Below the pieces are notes generated by a model. That model was given only the letters and a program-made list of their open reading frames with translations. It was not told the DNA's origin and did not search any database. A stretch of 64,000 bases of DNA from NCBI RefSeq assembly GCF_003945595.2, contig NW_024104286.1, positions 372,001-436,000 on the forward strand. The letters run 5' to 3'. Shown here in pieces: positions 13,301 to 23,812 of this stretch (its first letter is position 1; every line of letters begins with the position of its first letter). The translations under genes and the position numbers were made by a program. This DNA is from Pipra filicauda. Taxonomy: Eukaryota > Chordata > Aves > Passeriformes > Pipridae.

Positions 13301-16300
13301 TGAAGCAAGACATTTCAGATGATACCTACCTCAAATATAAATAACATCCTATACTGATTCAATAAAGCTATTCCTTAAACCTTTTGACTGTGAAAAAAGT
13401 AACCAACAGAACCAGGTATTTATAACCTCCACCTTACACCTTGAAAAGTCAAAAGGCAAAGTCAAGAAACGTGGTCTTCATTGTCCTTTAGGTGAACAGA
13501 GGCCAGAAACCCAGTAAGAACTGCCTCCAAGGCACGTTCTTGCACGTGCAGCACACATCTTTCTGAGTTACTGTCGATAAGACTGGATTAGCATTCAGAC
13601 TGCAAACCTCACTGAGCTATTCCAGTGACACAGCATCAGTCTGGTGCTCAGCCCTTCCCGAAACCAAGTCAGCCACAGAAAATGCAACAAAGTGATGATA
13701 ATTTGCCACTTGCTTCCAACTGGCTGAAGATGCACAGCATGAACCAGCAGGCATTAAATTCAATCATGAAAGAGATTGCACATTCAAAGACAAAAATTAG
13801 CGGACTGCTAATCAGCTGGCAGCTCTTATAGACAACAGCTGCTCTATTTTGGTTTCAGTTCTTTCATCTGACAAAGACTGGAAGTTTCAAGGAAAGCAGT
13901 CACATCCCATCGAGTGCCCAGATATTTAACTATCAAAGGCTATGATACAGTTAGAATAAAGAGCTATCTTCTAGATGCCAGACTTAAAATTACGGATAGT
14001 CCTCTTAATTTTATCTCAGTAATTACGAACATGGATTAATTTTTATTTGTATCTTTAAACATCTTTTTATTCTCCTTATACTGATTTCTCAAGTTAATTG
14101 TACGTTAAACAGATCACTTCTCAATTCAATTTGTACGTTAAATAGATTGTATTTCACTGTTCAGATGACTTTTTTCATTGAAGCCTCTCTGCTAATTGTT
14201 AGAAAGCAGCCTTTTATCATCACATCTGCAGCAAAATCTACCTTTCCAGTCTGTTGTGTCTATTTGTCCTGCTACTTAGTCACAGATGGTCAGATTAACC
14301 CACGGTGTAGCTCAAACAAGTGATACTCATCAATAGAACGTTATTAAGCATCAAATTTCAACACTTATTAGCTGTATCATTTGATATTATCTTTTGTTTC
14401 CACATAGTACTTTCTGCATATCCTGTTGCAGCAAGAGGGATAGGGATGAGCATCATCTCACCAACCTGTGTCTTTCTGCAAGCTTGTAAATTTACCTTCA
14501 TGGGATGTTAAAAATATGACTCTATGGCATGTGAAGTGCAGAGATCTTCCAACATATCACATACTTGTGCACTGCCAACTACTTCAAAACAAGACAAAAC
14601 CACCCTTTTTTTGCGTACAAGCATGTCTACTAGCATATTGCTGGTCTCCCTCGTAGCAAGGCTGTGGACTAGTCAGAAGCAGCACCTAAAGACACTTTCT
14701 GCAATAATCTGGCTTACCAAGAAACAATAAGTGAAAGCAGAAGGGCAGGAGAATGCACTGTCAGTAAGTTTAAATAGATCAGAATAAATTTGGATTCATC
14801 TTCACATTAAAAGAATGTTACTGGGATGAAAAGTGCAAGAAAACCTCTTGTGTATGTTAAATGTGCCTAAGAACCAAGGTCAAGGTAACATTCCAGCCCC
14901 CTAAAAGCATTAGAGGGTCACTTACGGACACAGAACCCCCCCAGCTGTAGTGACGCCAAACTTCTTAGCACAAGCTTTTCTCACTGGACGAAGTACATTC
15001 CCCACACATTACAAACCACTGCACACGACACGGCATAGCAAGCATTACACGGCCAAGACAGCCGGAAGCACAGTAATCAAGTTTCAAAAACACAGGATGT
15101 AATTGCCAGCAAGTTAAGGCTATCCCACAAACGTTCCTCTAAAACACATGTCCTGTGTGCCAAAACTGAGGGAAAAAACAGGACAAGCAAGAGTGCCTCT
15201 CAAAGCCTAGAAGTCCACAGGATTCAGGTCATTAACAATCCAGATTTTCTAATCAGAAGATTAACATCTTAAAAGTTCATCACTAATGAAAAGCAAATCA
15301 AATAGTTCATATTAACTTGCCCAGCAAAAGGAGGCAAGGCAGAAGTAACAAACATCCTATTGATAATTATCTAAAACTATAGAGATGAGTGTTTATATTT
15401 CAACAATCCTAAAAGAATCCTTTGGTATTCTTAATGCAGTTTCATTAGGAAAGACAAATCCTAGTATAGACTAAATCCTCTTAGGAAAACTTCCTCTCAT
15501 AGAGGAAGAACTATCCTGATTTCCCACTGCTTCTTTCAGGGTGGGAGGTGAAGCGGGGTACAATAAAAGGGGCATAAAGAGAGCTTAAAGACAGCTTAAA
15601 ACTGTCTTAGACACAATGTCACGGGGTAGTTTGCTTTTCTTTCCAGCCAGGAGGAATCCTTTCGGCGCTGGTTGGAGTTATTGGCAATGAAGTTTAAGGT
15701 CATTTAGTAATGATTTCTCATTTATCAACAACCTCATCTGTCTGCATTGGGAAACCAAGAAAGCAGCAGTACATCTCTATAATTTCAAATCCTGAATGTA
15801 TCTAGCTGCTCCAAAAAGGAAAAAAATCTTCAGTTTAGAGTCCAAAACTCCTGATTTCTGACGACCATTCAGAAGCGTGTGGATCAAGGGCTTCTGAGAA
15901 GGCTCTAGTGAAATTCTTTCTTGTTTTCATTATATGGTAATTTTCCCTCTTTTAACATCTTCTCTGGAAGAGCAGGCAAACTGGAACTTTCACACAACAT
16001 GGAAAGAGAGCAACAAACATTTATATCAACATTATGACTAGTTTTCTCCATTTGAAGTAAAACTTTGGCATGTTCTGCACTCATTTACCAGACACACAAG
16101 TCACTCTCTAGGGAACAGATCTTAGTAAGGAAAAGAAGATTTTTTTTTTTTAATCAGGAAAAACTAAGACCTTCATATCCTGTCTGAAGAAAATTTTGTG
16201 GCATTTCAAGAAAATTGTTTTTGGCTAAACAGATGACAGAAGTCCTTTAGAAAGAGAAACCCTAAGACTGGCTTTTCAGGGGAACTTCTACAAAGACTCA

Positions 16301-19300
16301 GTGTCTGCACACCAGTTCCTCACATAGGGACACACAAAAAGAATACTTGGTTACTTAGGAATAGTGCAACATCTTCCACCAAATATTCTCATCAGTGTAA
16401 CATTCCCGATAATTTAACAGACTCTCTAAAAACATTTGAGATTCGCTGTTACAATCAAGTAGACTACCAAGGTAATAAAACAGCTTTTCCTTTCAGAAAA
16501 AGTTCATCCTGAAAATTCTGTATTTACAAATTGTACCCAACATCACCATACTTAAACAGATGCTTTCTTCTAATGGTTACTACCTGATTCATTGCTACGT
16601 GCCAACTAAATTGGGAAGGAAAACAGAGCTTGGTGCACCAGAACAAATCTTACATTTCTTCCCTTTGAGCTTTAACCCAACAGATGGCCAGCTCAGCTGA
16701 TTCAGTGATCCTTTTAATTAGAACTCCAAAGGAATACTGTTTGGGAGGAGCCTCAAGCTCACCACCACTCCTCTCAGCTCATGCATCCAGAGCACACACC
16801 AGCCCATGAACAAAGAAGAAAACCACAGCATTAGCAAGTTCAGCAGCTCACCTCAGGGTCACACAGGCAAAGAGAAAAAACCATCAGATGTAGTCAGAGC
16901 CTAGTGACCAGCTCTTAATTGGACAGTGCTGCTGCTTCTTTTCAGAACCATGTCAGTTCTGCTTGGCCAAGTCAGACGCAGGCAGCTCATCGTGCTCTTG
17001 GTGAACACTCGTGCTGCCAGGATAGCAGAGCTGGCCAGTTGCTGGGTGGGAGATGACACTCCTGGGCAGAAGCACAAGGCCTCACCAGCTTTCCCATGGC
17101 ATTCCCCATGTGCCTGACACATGAGGACAACAAGCACCCAGCAGTCATGCTACGGCACCACTCAGTCACCCACAGCAGCTTGTCACCACAGGAAACACCC
17201 CTCCATGCCTTGTATCACCTCCTTTAACTTAACTATGGGCTTGGCCAGCAGGACTGCTCCTCATTATGACTGCCTACTAGCTGTATGTGTAAAGCTTTGT
17301 TTTCCAGGGATGATCATTTCCTAGTACTTTGATCATTTAGATCAAAACCAGGAGGCTTCTTACTCAGGCTTTTGGAGTGAGCTTCCCATAGAAGGGCAGA
17401 AACAGTGGCATGTTATAGTAGTGAAAGTTTTGGCCACAGTCATACTGACACTACCATGAACAAACTATAGGAAGTTATTGTATTCAAAGTTGGTTAGAAA
17501 GTTAAGAGTGTATGTGTCATAGTGGGGAATTAGGCAGCACGACTAGTGCTGTAATTTGGAGCAGCAAGCAAAGACTTACTATTTTAGAAGAGCCACCTCC
17601 CCTCAGAGATCAGTGAACAGTCAAAGACACTTAAGTATTTCAAGTCTCAGACATGGTCTTGTTTTAGCCATATTCAAGCCAATATGATTTTCTGCTAAAA
17701 AAAAAAAATGCTTCTGGAACTGTAAAACTCATCTTTTCTGTCAGCTCTAGCTACCTGCCACCCAGCATCCCACAGGAAACTCCTTACCCATCATCCAACC
17801 TAATGCTGACAGGAATAGCTCCACATTCCAACTGCTCTGCGTGACTTAGAAATGAGATCCTGGCCAGCCTTCCACATGGTTTCTGAGGAAGCAAGAACAC
17901 ACCAGCTGGTATCACTAGAAGATGACAGAAGAGGCTCTGTGCACGATCAGAAGCTGCAGGTGAAGAGCTGCCCCCCTCTCCCTGGAGAGGCAGCTTGCCC
18001 AGCCAGAACATTCCACACCAGCAGAGCACCCTGCTGAGCATGATGCTCAGTTCTAGGTGTACCAGCATGTGAAAAACTGGCTTTTGGTGGCAAAAATTTC
18101 CTTACTGTTTCAAATCAGCCTTAGATGTACAGAATTTGACCTACAACACAAAAATTTACATTTCAAAGTTTTAAAAATGAAATTTTCCATTTTTCAGCTC
18201 TCTTCTCCAGTGACACCAATCAAACCAATCAAAAAGTTCAGATTCAAATTAATTGTTCCCCAACTAAGCTTAATTTTTACTAATAGCATGTGTTTCACCC
18301 AAACTATGTGAAAGAAAATATAATCACCCATATATTCTACATTCACCCAAACTATGTGAAAGAAAATATAATCACCCATATATTCTACATACAGCCATTC
18401 AACCTGTTGTTCTTTCCTTTCTACATCTGCAGCACCATGACACATCAAGCTACCTTCATGTTCCCTTGGGACACCCACATGCTCCAGCACCCACACTGGG
18501 GCTTGCCCAATTCCATGAGCAGCTGTTGCAAGAAGCTTTTCTGGCAGAAACCACTTCTCAAAAAAACCCAAACCCAAACCAAACCAAAAAAACAAAACAA
18601 AACAACAAACCACCAAACAAAACACAAACAACACAAAAACTCAAACCCTCTAAAATCCCTCTAAACCATCATCACCACAGAAGACATTCCCATCAGGTTA
18701 GCTTGCTGAACACACTCATTTGTACTTGAAGGGGAAGAGGAGGGAAGGCAGGGGGCAGAACACATTTTTTATTACCTTACTTATATTTATGAAAGGGCAC
18801 CCATAACTGTTCTGGAGGTTCCTGCAAGGAGCAGTGGATCCCTAGCTAAGTCATCATAAGCTTTCTCTGGAAGACAAAGAAAGAGAATCAGCACAGGGGA
18901 AATTCACAGCTAACCATCCTGCCCAAAGCTGGGAACCAGTCAGGGGATACGGGTTGATGCAAAACTGTATACCTATCTGTTACATCACAGCTCTTAAATA
19001 TTCAAAGCTGGAATAAGAATTAAGTAAATGCATTATTACCAACACCCAAAGGAAAACCGAATTGCCTGCTCTTCTGCTCATCGCATTCATCCAGCTCCTT
19101 GGAGGCTGGACTGATAAAATGCTCAATAAGCAAACACTGATGGTTGGCACTGAACATCCACTAGACTGCCCTGTTGTCTCAAACCAACAGGTACAAGCTT
19201 ATCGTGACCTCACAACGTGGACCTTGACACAGTGTTTCATCTGTAAAAGCTTGATGAAACAGGAGAATGGTGCTGCACATCCAGATGCAGAGAGACTTGA

Positions 19301-22300
19301 GACTCTAGCACCTAGTTAATCAAGACACTTGCTTAAGAATTTCTGCAGTAGTTAAAATGAATCAGTACAAACTGTACAAACCACAGTGCAATGAACTATC
19401 AGCATGCAACTACAAGCAAGGATAGCTGATTTACTTCAAAAGCAGATCAGTGAGAGCGCTCCAGATTCTTCTTGTGTTCCATTTCTCAAAGAATAAATAA
19501 GAAAAATAGCTGATGCAGATCAACAGATGATCAAGGAAAGTAATAAGTATCACAGTTGTACATGATTTCATAAAATTCTTTAAAGTAAACCAGCTTGAGA
19601 TTAAACAAATACCATACAAATACCCTGCCAACGGTCACATCCACAATCAAAATGTTTAAGAGTTCATTTTTAAACTCACATTCAAAGAGGATTAGTGGAA
19701 TATAATTAAGAGAAAACCCTCTGGACTTTCACACAGGGTCACCACTTGTTGAGGGTGGTTATTTTTGTTGACTATATTGTATGGTTGTAAGCTGATGACA
19801 TTTTAGTTACTTGATATTTGGCAATTTCTTATTGCAAAAGATCCCCCCTCTCATGACATCACACATTCCTGGGATGAGACTACACTAGTGTAACATTTTG
19901 TTTAGTTTTTATCTAAAAGAAATAACAGAAAAGCCCAAATGTGGGAACAGATGACACCAACTTTAGAGAATGACCTTGAATTTTTCAAATTCTCTCTCCA
20001 TTTTGAGCACAGAGTTAAATAAGCATGTAAACACACTGTATACATTATGAGGTACCCATCTTCAACATCATTTGCTACCCGTTGGTTCTAAGGGCTGAGC
20101 AAAGAATGACCTTCTCTGCCCTCAGGTAACACGTTTCACACCATATTTAATAGCTCACGGAATCCCAGAATAATGTAGCTTGAAAAGGACCCCCAGGAGT
20201 CACAACTACCTTTTCTAAAGCCAGTGAAAACAAGCAGCTCCAAAAGCGAAAGCTTTGCAACAAATAAACAGCAGAACTCTATGAAGATCTCCTGAGCATC
20301 ATACAAGAGACTTAAGACTTTGCCACTTAAAATATCACACCATAAATTAAATCTAAGCTGTTACTTTACTGTGTATACTATAAATTCTTTCACTTCAAAT
20401 AGCCTCATTATACCATAATTTTGTCCTTTTCTAAAAAAAAAAAAGTAGAACGTTATTCTTTGAATGCTGCAGTTCTTCTAAGTGCAAAAAGTATAAAAGA
20501 GTGTCATGATTTTTAATGCTGACTTTATTTCAAGTTAAAACAGGTTTTAGGGTTTCCACTCCTAGAGCTCTATCTCTGCTCCTATGTACAAAGAGTGACT
20601 GGGAGCAGGGAGGGGAAAACAAACAAACAAACAAACAAAATCCCCACACCAAAACCAGTTGAGTCCATCATTCCAGGGGAGAAACACAAATGCATCAAGA
20701 GATGGACAAAAGCAGGCCACACAGGCATTAAGCACAAACAAAAATGCTTCTCATTCAACCTGAAGCCTACCTTTCATCTCCCTTTTGAAGGTAACACTGG
20801 TCTCCATTGCTATTCAGCATCTGTAAATAGATGCCTCAACTGCAACCTGTATTATACAGTCCTTTCCTTGCACACTACTTGCACACCACCCTGGCTCTCA
20901 AGAAGGTTGCTTTGTCAAGCACCACACCAAAAATCCACCTCAGCAAAATAATCATTTGACTAAAATAATATTAAAAAAATTTTCCAAAACATCTTCCCAA
21001 AATGTCTTTTGCCTGCTTACAGGTTATATAACGTATATACAGGAAAGGGGTGGGAAGATACACCAACCTTGACCATAAACAAAGATATGTTGTAAGCATT
21101 TTCAAAAAACCCCACTACTCATTTTAAAAGCATCATGGCATTACTGAAACAAGAACTCATTTCTTTGGTTTCTCTGCTGCAATACTGTTTGCATGATGTT
21201 TGCAAGGGACAGACAGCAGCAATGCACCCTAATGCAATCACAACATTCTGCTCAGTGTGTAGCCTTTCAGTGGCTACAGCAACAGGAATTTGATTTATTA
21301 CAGTTCACTAAAACAGAGAAGAATTTCTTTGCTAGAACTTCCAAAATCTGCTGACACTTGAATTTTATATGAACATTCAACTTCCTTTCTCTCCCACTTC
21401 TGTTGAGCAGGGTCACATAAAACGTTTTTGCTACTGTCAGGGTAGGAAAGGGTGCCATTTTTGACTGAAACTTGGCATTTCTGCTGTTCTGCTTCAGATA
21501 ACAGCAGTGAGTGCTGTGGTACCTCACAGGAGGTGCACAGCCTCTTGCTCTACTTGCTTCATGAAGGGGAAAGGTTATTCCTGCTGACACAAAAAGTTAC
21601 TCTGTTTCTAGGGAAGCATCTCCAAAAATCTGCTATATAGAATCAATTCGGTTGGAAAAGACCTCTGACATCGTCCAGTCCAAATTTTGACCAAACACCA
21701 CCATGTTAACTAGACCATGGCAGCAAGTGCCACGTCCAGTCATTTCTTGAACACATCCAGGGATGGTGACTCCAACACCACCCTGTGCAGCCTGTTCCAA
21801 TATTTAATCACCCTTCCTGTGCAGAAATTCCTCCTAATGTCCAAGGCACAGCTTGAGACTATCTATAATATAACACACATCCAAAGTGTTTTTCAAGCTA
21901 AAGCACTAAGATGAAAACCAAGCCTCTACCAGTCTAACATCGAGTATCAGAATGAGCTGACACTGTAGCCACCCCTAGAATCTTCCCTACTGACATCTAC
22001 AAGTAATAGTATTTTTTGCCATTTACAGATGGAAAGTCAGCTTCTTCCTACGTAAGTTTCAGGTCATCTGTTGTTGTACTCGTTTATCTATCTGCAAACC
22101 AGAAGTGATGAGGCTTACTCTTGCCAATTTTAATAAATTAAACTAGAAGCTCTGCACAGGAGCCAGGTGTTAGATATTTTAAGTTTATACAGAAAATTTT
22201 AGGGGGAAAATTTTAAAAGTCATTACAGTATTTTAGTGTCTCTCATGTAAGACCATACATTAGGATATTTCATTTTTCCCCCCTAACAAGTCATGCTTAG

Positions 22301-22858
22301 ATTCTGCTATAGAAGAGATATCATAGAATGGCCTGGGGTGGAGGGGACCTTAAAGATCATCTAGTTCCAAGCCCCCTGCTATGGGCAGGGATACCTTCCG
22401 CTAGAGCAGGTGGCTCAAAGCCCTGTCCCAGCAGACCTTGAACACGTCCATTTGCTGAACCTCCAGTTGCTCGGGTCAACGCAAACCAACCTTCTTCCCG
22501 ACTTGATTCCAGCCTTACTTAAACAACCTGAAAAACCTTAAGGAGGACCTCCAGAGGCCACAGCTACCTTTTTTAAAGCCAGTCAAAACAGCAGGTCAAT
22601 GGGTTCGCTTCTCCCGGCTATATTGACGTTAGGTTAAGCCCTCCTTCCCTTGCTGCAATGGACAGGGATTCTCTCACCCCGAGCGCTCCCCTACCAGGGA
22701 CGCGACGCCGCGGCCGACAGGCGCCTCCCCCCCAGCGCCAGCACCCGGCCCCCGAACACCTGCCCGACCGCCCTACCCGGGATGGCGAGGTTGGAGAGCG
22801 GGAGGGCGCGCAGCGCCGCGGGCAGGGAGCCCATCCAGTCCGCGTTGCCGTCGGCCAT
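3754..22858 (-). CDS. PLCXD2: PLCXD2, PI-PLC X-domain protein 2 (whole gene, 4 coding exons)
   Basis: The coding exons, in transcript order, are 22858-22777, 9004-8544, 7300-7059 and 3916-3754. They join to 948 nt, giving 315 residues plus stop, with every intron GT..AG and every phase matching. The product is a PI-PLC X-domain protein, a stand-alone relative of the catalytic X half of phospholipase C that acts on inositol phospholipids inside the cell. The N-terminus MADGNADWMGSLP and the segments SHDSFSYWVDEKSP, IHGLFGIKVWDGL and FLDFNHFYAM match what I know of vertebrate PLCXD2. The two family catalytic histidines are present, in GSHDSF (residue 30) and IHGLFG (residue 105). No signal peptide, PH, EF-hand, Y or C2 domain is visible, as expected for this family. 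The C-terminus uses the NLPMILNW-type last exon. The start is the first ATG in the CpG-island exon. Identity is firm; use of alternative last exons is unknown. Confidence 0.97.
5195..5400. other. Orphan CpG-rich patch in PLCXD2 intron 3
   Basis: About 200 bp are rich in G+C and CpG (including GCGGCCGC), in contrast with AT-rich flanks. It sits beside a CR1 insertion but does not resemble the CR1 3' region. It could be an alternative promoter, an enhancer or a GC-rich relic of another insertion. No ORF with recognisable homology was found. Confidence 0.45.
5450..6135 (-). mobile_element. CR1 LINE 3' fragment, minus orientation
   Basis: The plus strand reads the reverse complement of an avian CR1 3' region. 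Recognisable stretches include ACTAGACCAGGTTGCTCAAAG, ACAGTAAAAAATTTCTTCC, GGACCCCAGAGCTGGACACA and GGGCTGCAAGTGCACATTGCC. The 3' end is at the low coordinate, where a degenerate CAGAAT tail is seen. The fragment is about 690 bp, 5'-truncated and diverged. Confidence 0.9.
6348..6376. repeat. Perfect 12-bp inverted repeat (hairpin)
   Basis: TTGAGACCATCT, then a 5-nt spacer GTACG, then AGATGGTCTCAA. The arms are perfectly complementary; the flanks are not. No function is known. It could be a chance palindrome or a small structured intronic element. Confidence 0.6.
7059..7300 (-). CDS. PLCXD2: PLCXD2 coding exon 3
   Basis: This 242-nt exon starts VLIFYHHPLYQEYPFLWPG and ends LKNTLVH plus two bases of an Arg codon. 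It completes the X domain (PFLWPG, PWANTT, FHVSQAILTPRVKTI motifs). The acceptor is CGTTAG|GTTCTC and the donor CATAG|GTAAGG. Eight bases before the acceptor dinucleotide, the coding strand carries an uninterrupted run of 53 T. Confidence 0.97.
7301..8543 (-). other. PLCXD2 intron 2
   Basis: This intron has canonical boundaries. Apart from the A53 run and short (AAAC)n beside the downstream exon, I see no genes or recognisable repeats in it. Confidence 0.8.
7311..7363. repeat. A53 homopolymer next to the PLCXD2 exon 3 acceptor
   Basis: An uninterrupted run of 53 A on the plus strand is followed by AATAAACAAACAAAC. On the coding strand it is a T53 tract ending eight bases before the AG of the exon 3 acceptor, so it forms the polypyrimidine tract. 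It may be the tail of a retroposed sequence or slippage expansion. The length may be inexact because such runs are hard to sequence. Confidence 0.9.
8544..9004 (-). CDS. PLCXD2: PLCXD2 coding exon 2 (catalytic core)
   Basis: This 461-nt exon encodes residues 28 (part) to 181 and carries most of the PI-PLC X domain. It contains the first catalytic His in SHDSF, the GIRYFDLRV strand, the second His in YFIHGLFG and the FLDFNHFY strand. The acceptor is CCCCCAG|GATCAC after a pyrimidine-rich tract. The donor is CACCAG|GTAGGG, in phase 0. It is preceded by 13.8 kb of intron. Confidence 0.97.
10997..11449. repeat. 24-bp minisatellite, 19 near-identical copies
   Basis: The unit AAAATACAGGATCAAACCCC plus AAAC repeats at exact 24-bp spacing from 11001 to 11433. 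I see no internal substitutions apart from the edges. Because 24 is a multiple of 3 and the unit lacks stops in several frames, it creates long ORFs on both strands (e.g. a QTKYRIKP repeat). These are not genes. Confidence 0.97.
18294..18389. repeat. Perfect 48-bp tandem duplication
   Basis: Two identical adjacent copies of a 48-bp unit start TTCACCCAAACTATGTG at 18294 and 18342. The perfect identity suggests a recent slippage or replication event. Confidence 0.95.
18564..18640. repeat. A/C-rich low-complexity tract
   Basis: Irregular runs of CCAAAC, AAAAC and ACAAAC occur; the plus strand has essentially no G or T here. This is simple-sequence DNA with no gene. Confidence 0.8.
20157..20240 (-). 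mobile_element. Short CR1-like 3' tail fragment
   Basis: CACGGAATCCCAGAATAATG followed by TTGAAAAGGACCCCCAGGAG resembles the reverse complement of a CR1 3' end. The adjacent segment ACTACCTTTTCTAAAGCCAG is similar to sequence near 22562, so the two regions share a repeat. Confidence 0.5.
21640..21866 (-). mobile_element. CR1 LINE 3' fragment, minus orientation
   Basis: TAGAATCAATTCGGTTGGAA starts a stretch typical of avian CR1. It continues with CCAAACACCACCATGTTAAC, CAAGTGCCACGTCCAGTC and CACATCCAGGGATGGTGACT. It is 5'-truncated. Confidence 0.85.
22321..22455 (-). mobile_element. CR1 LINE 3' fragment, minus orientation
   Basis: The fragment begins TCATAGAATGGCCTGGGGTG and continues CTTAAAGATCATCTAGTTCC and GAACACGTCC. 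This is the reverse complement of a CR1 3' terminus. It is about 135 bp long and lies 320 bp inside intron 1 from PLCXD2 exon 1. Confidence 0.88.
22777..22858 (-). CDS. PLCXD2: PLCXD2 coding exon 1
   Basis: This exon encodes residues 1-27 plus the first base of the codon for Gly28, beginning MADGNADWMGSLPAALRALP. The donor is CCCGG|GTAGGG, in phase 1. It lies in a CpG island. The ATG is the only one that gives the family N-terminus. Confidence 0.96.
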
Positions 22859-23050
22859 GGCCCCCACGGCCCCGCCGCGCCGACGGCCGCGCTCCCTCAT
22901 CCCCGGCCGGGCGGCGCGGCCCAGCCGCCACCGGGGGGGGCGCGCGCGGGGCCCGCCCTTATGTAACAGGGGAGTGACGTCACGGCGGAGCGCCGGCACA
23001 CCATTGGCTACCCACCGCGCGCCCCGCCCCGGCACTCGTGAGGGGCGGGG
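22859..23050 (-). promoter_or_regulatory. PLCXD2 CpG-island promoter
   Basis: The block just upstream of the PLCXD2 start codon is very GC- and CpG-rich. It contains a full palindromic CRE (TGACGTCA, 22975-22982), a CCAAT box in gene orientation (23003-23007) and several GC boxes. No TATA box is evident. CRE plus CCAAT in a CpG island is a common dispersed-promoter layout. The transcription start is not determined here. Confidence 0.75.
22975..22982. promoter_or_regulatory. Palindromic CRE (CREB/ATF site)
   Basis: The exact 8-bp TGACGTCA lies about 117 bp upstream of the PLCXD2 ATG inside the CpG island. Occupancy by CREB/ATF is an inference from motif and position. Confidence 0.6.
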
Positions 23051-23411
23051 CGGGTTTGGATCCCGTACCCACGGAATCCCGGGATGGGGCAGGACAGGCG
23101 CGGATCCCGTACTCACGGAATCCCGGGATGGGGCAGGACAGGCGTGCATCCCGTGCCCACGGAATCCCGGGATGGGGCAGGACAGGCGTGCATCCCGTGC
23201 CCACGGAATCCCGGGATGGGGCAGGACAGGCGTGCATCCCGTGCCCACGGAATCCCGGGATGGGGCAGGACAGGCGTGCATCCCGTGCCCACGGAATCCC
23301 GGGATGGGGCAGGGCGGGGCGGGCTTGGATCCCGTGCCCACGGAATCCCGGGATGGGGCAGGACGGGGCGGGCTTGGATCCCGTGCCCACGGAATCCCGG
23401 GATGGGGCAGG
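23049..23411. repeat. GC-rich 44/49-bp minisatellite abutting the PLCXD2 promoter
   Basis: There are eight tandem copies. The core CCCGGGATGGGGCAGG recurs at 23078, 23122, 23166, 23210, 23254, 23298, 23347 and 23396. The first intervals are 44 bp and the last two 49 bp, where a GGGCGGGGC insertion variant occurs. Copies are nearly identical. The long open frames seen on both strands here are artefacts of the repeat. Confidence 0.95.
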
Positions 23412-23439
23412 TTGGGAGAGACCACAGTGAGGCATGTAC

Positions 23440-23812
23440 TACAACCTCCCTGTTAAGCAGAGTCATCCCAGAGCACATCTCACAAGATTGTGTCCAGACG
23501 GTTCCTGAGTATCTCCAGTGAGGGAGACCCTACAAGCTCTCTGGACAATCTGTTTCCAGTGCTCGGTCACTGCACAGTAAAGAAGTTCTTCCTCTTGTTC
23601 AGTAGGAACTTCCTGTGCATCAGTTTTTGCCCATGTCCTCCTGTCCCATTGCTCAGCACCACTGAGCAGAGCCCAGCTCCAGCCTCTTGGCACCCTCCCT
23701 TCAAACACTTATGCGGATTGGTGAGGTCCTCTTCCAGACTTCTCCAGGCTAAACAGGCCTAGCTCCCTCAGGCTTTCCTCATAAGAGAGAGACACCAGTC
23801 CCTAAAATTCAT
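23440..23812 (-). mobile_element. CR1 LINE fragment, minus orientation
   Basis: Directly beyond the promoter minisatellite. Recognisable stretches are TTCCTGAGTATCTCCAGTGA, CTGTTTCCAGTGCTCGGTCA, CACAGTAAAGAAGTTCTTCC and CTTCTCCAGGCTAAACAGGC. It is internal to a CR1 3' region, with both ends degenerate. Confidence 0.85.

Larger units (their letters stand above)
9005..22776 (-). other. PLCXD2 intron 1
   Basis: This 13.8-kb intron contains a 24-bp minisatellite (10997-11449), a 48-bp tandem duplication (18294-18389), an A/C-rich tract (18564-18640) and three CR1 fragments towards the promoter end. The rest is AT-rich single-copy-looking sequence without recognisable exons. Confidence 0.8.

Noticed and set aside
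22650..23521. Several ORFs of 100-268 codons with PRNPGMGQ-like repeats
   Set aside because: Mixture of GC-rich promoter sequence and the 44/49-bp minisatellite; no homology and several frames on both strands are equally open. Only the PLCXD2 exon 1 segment is real.
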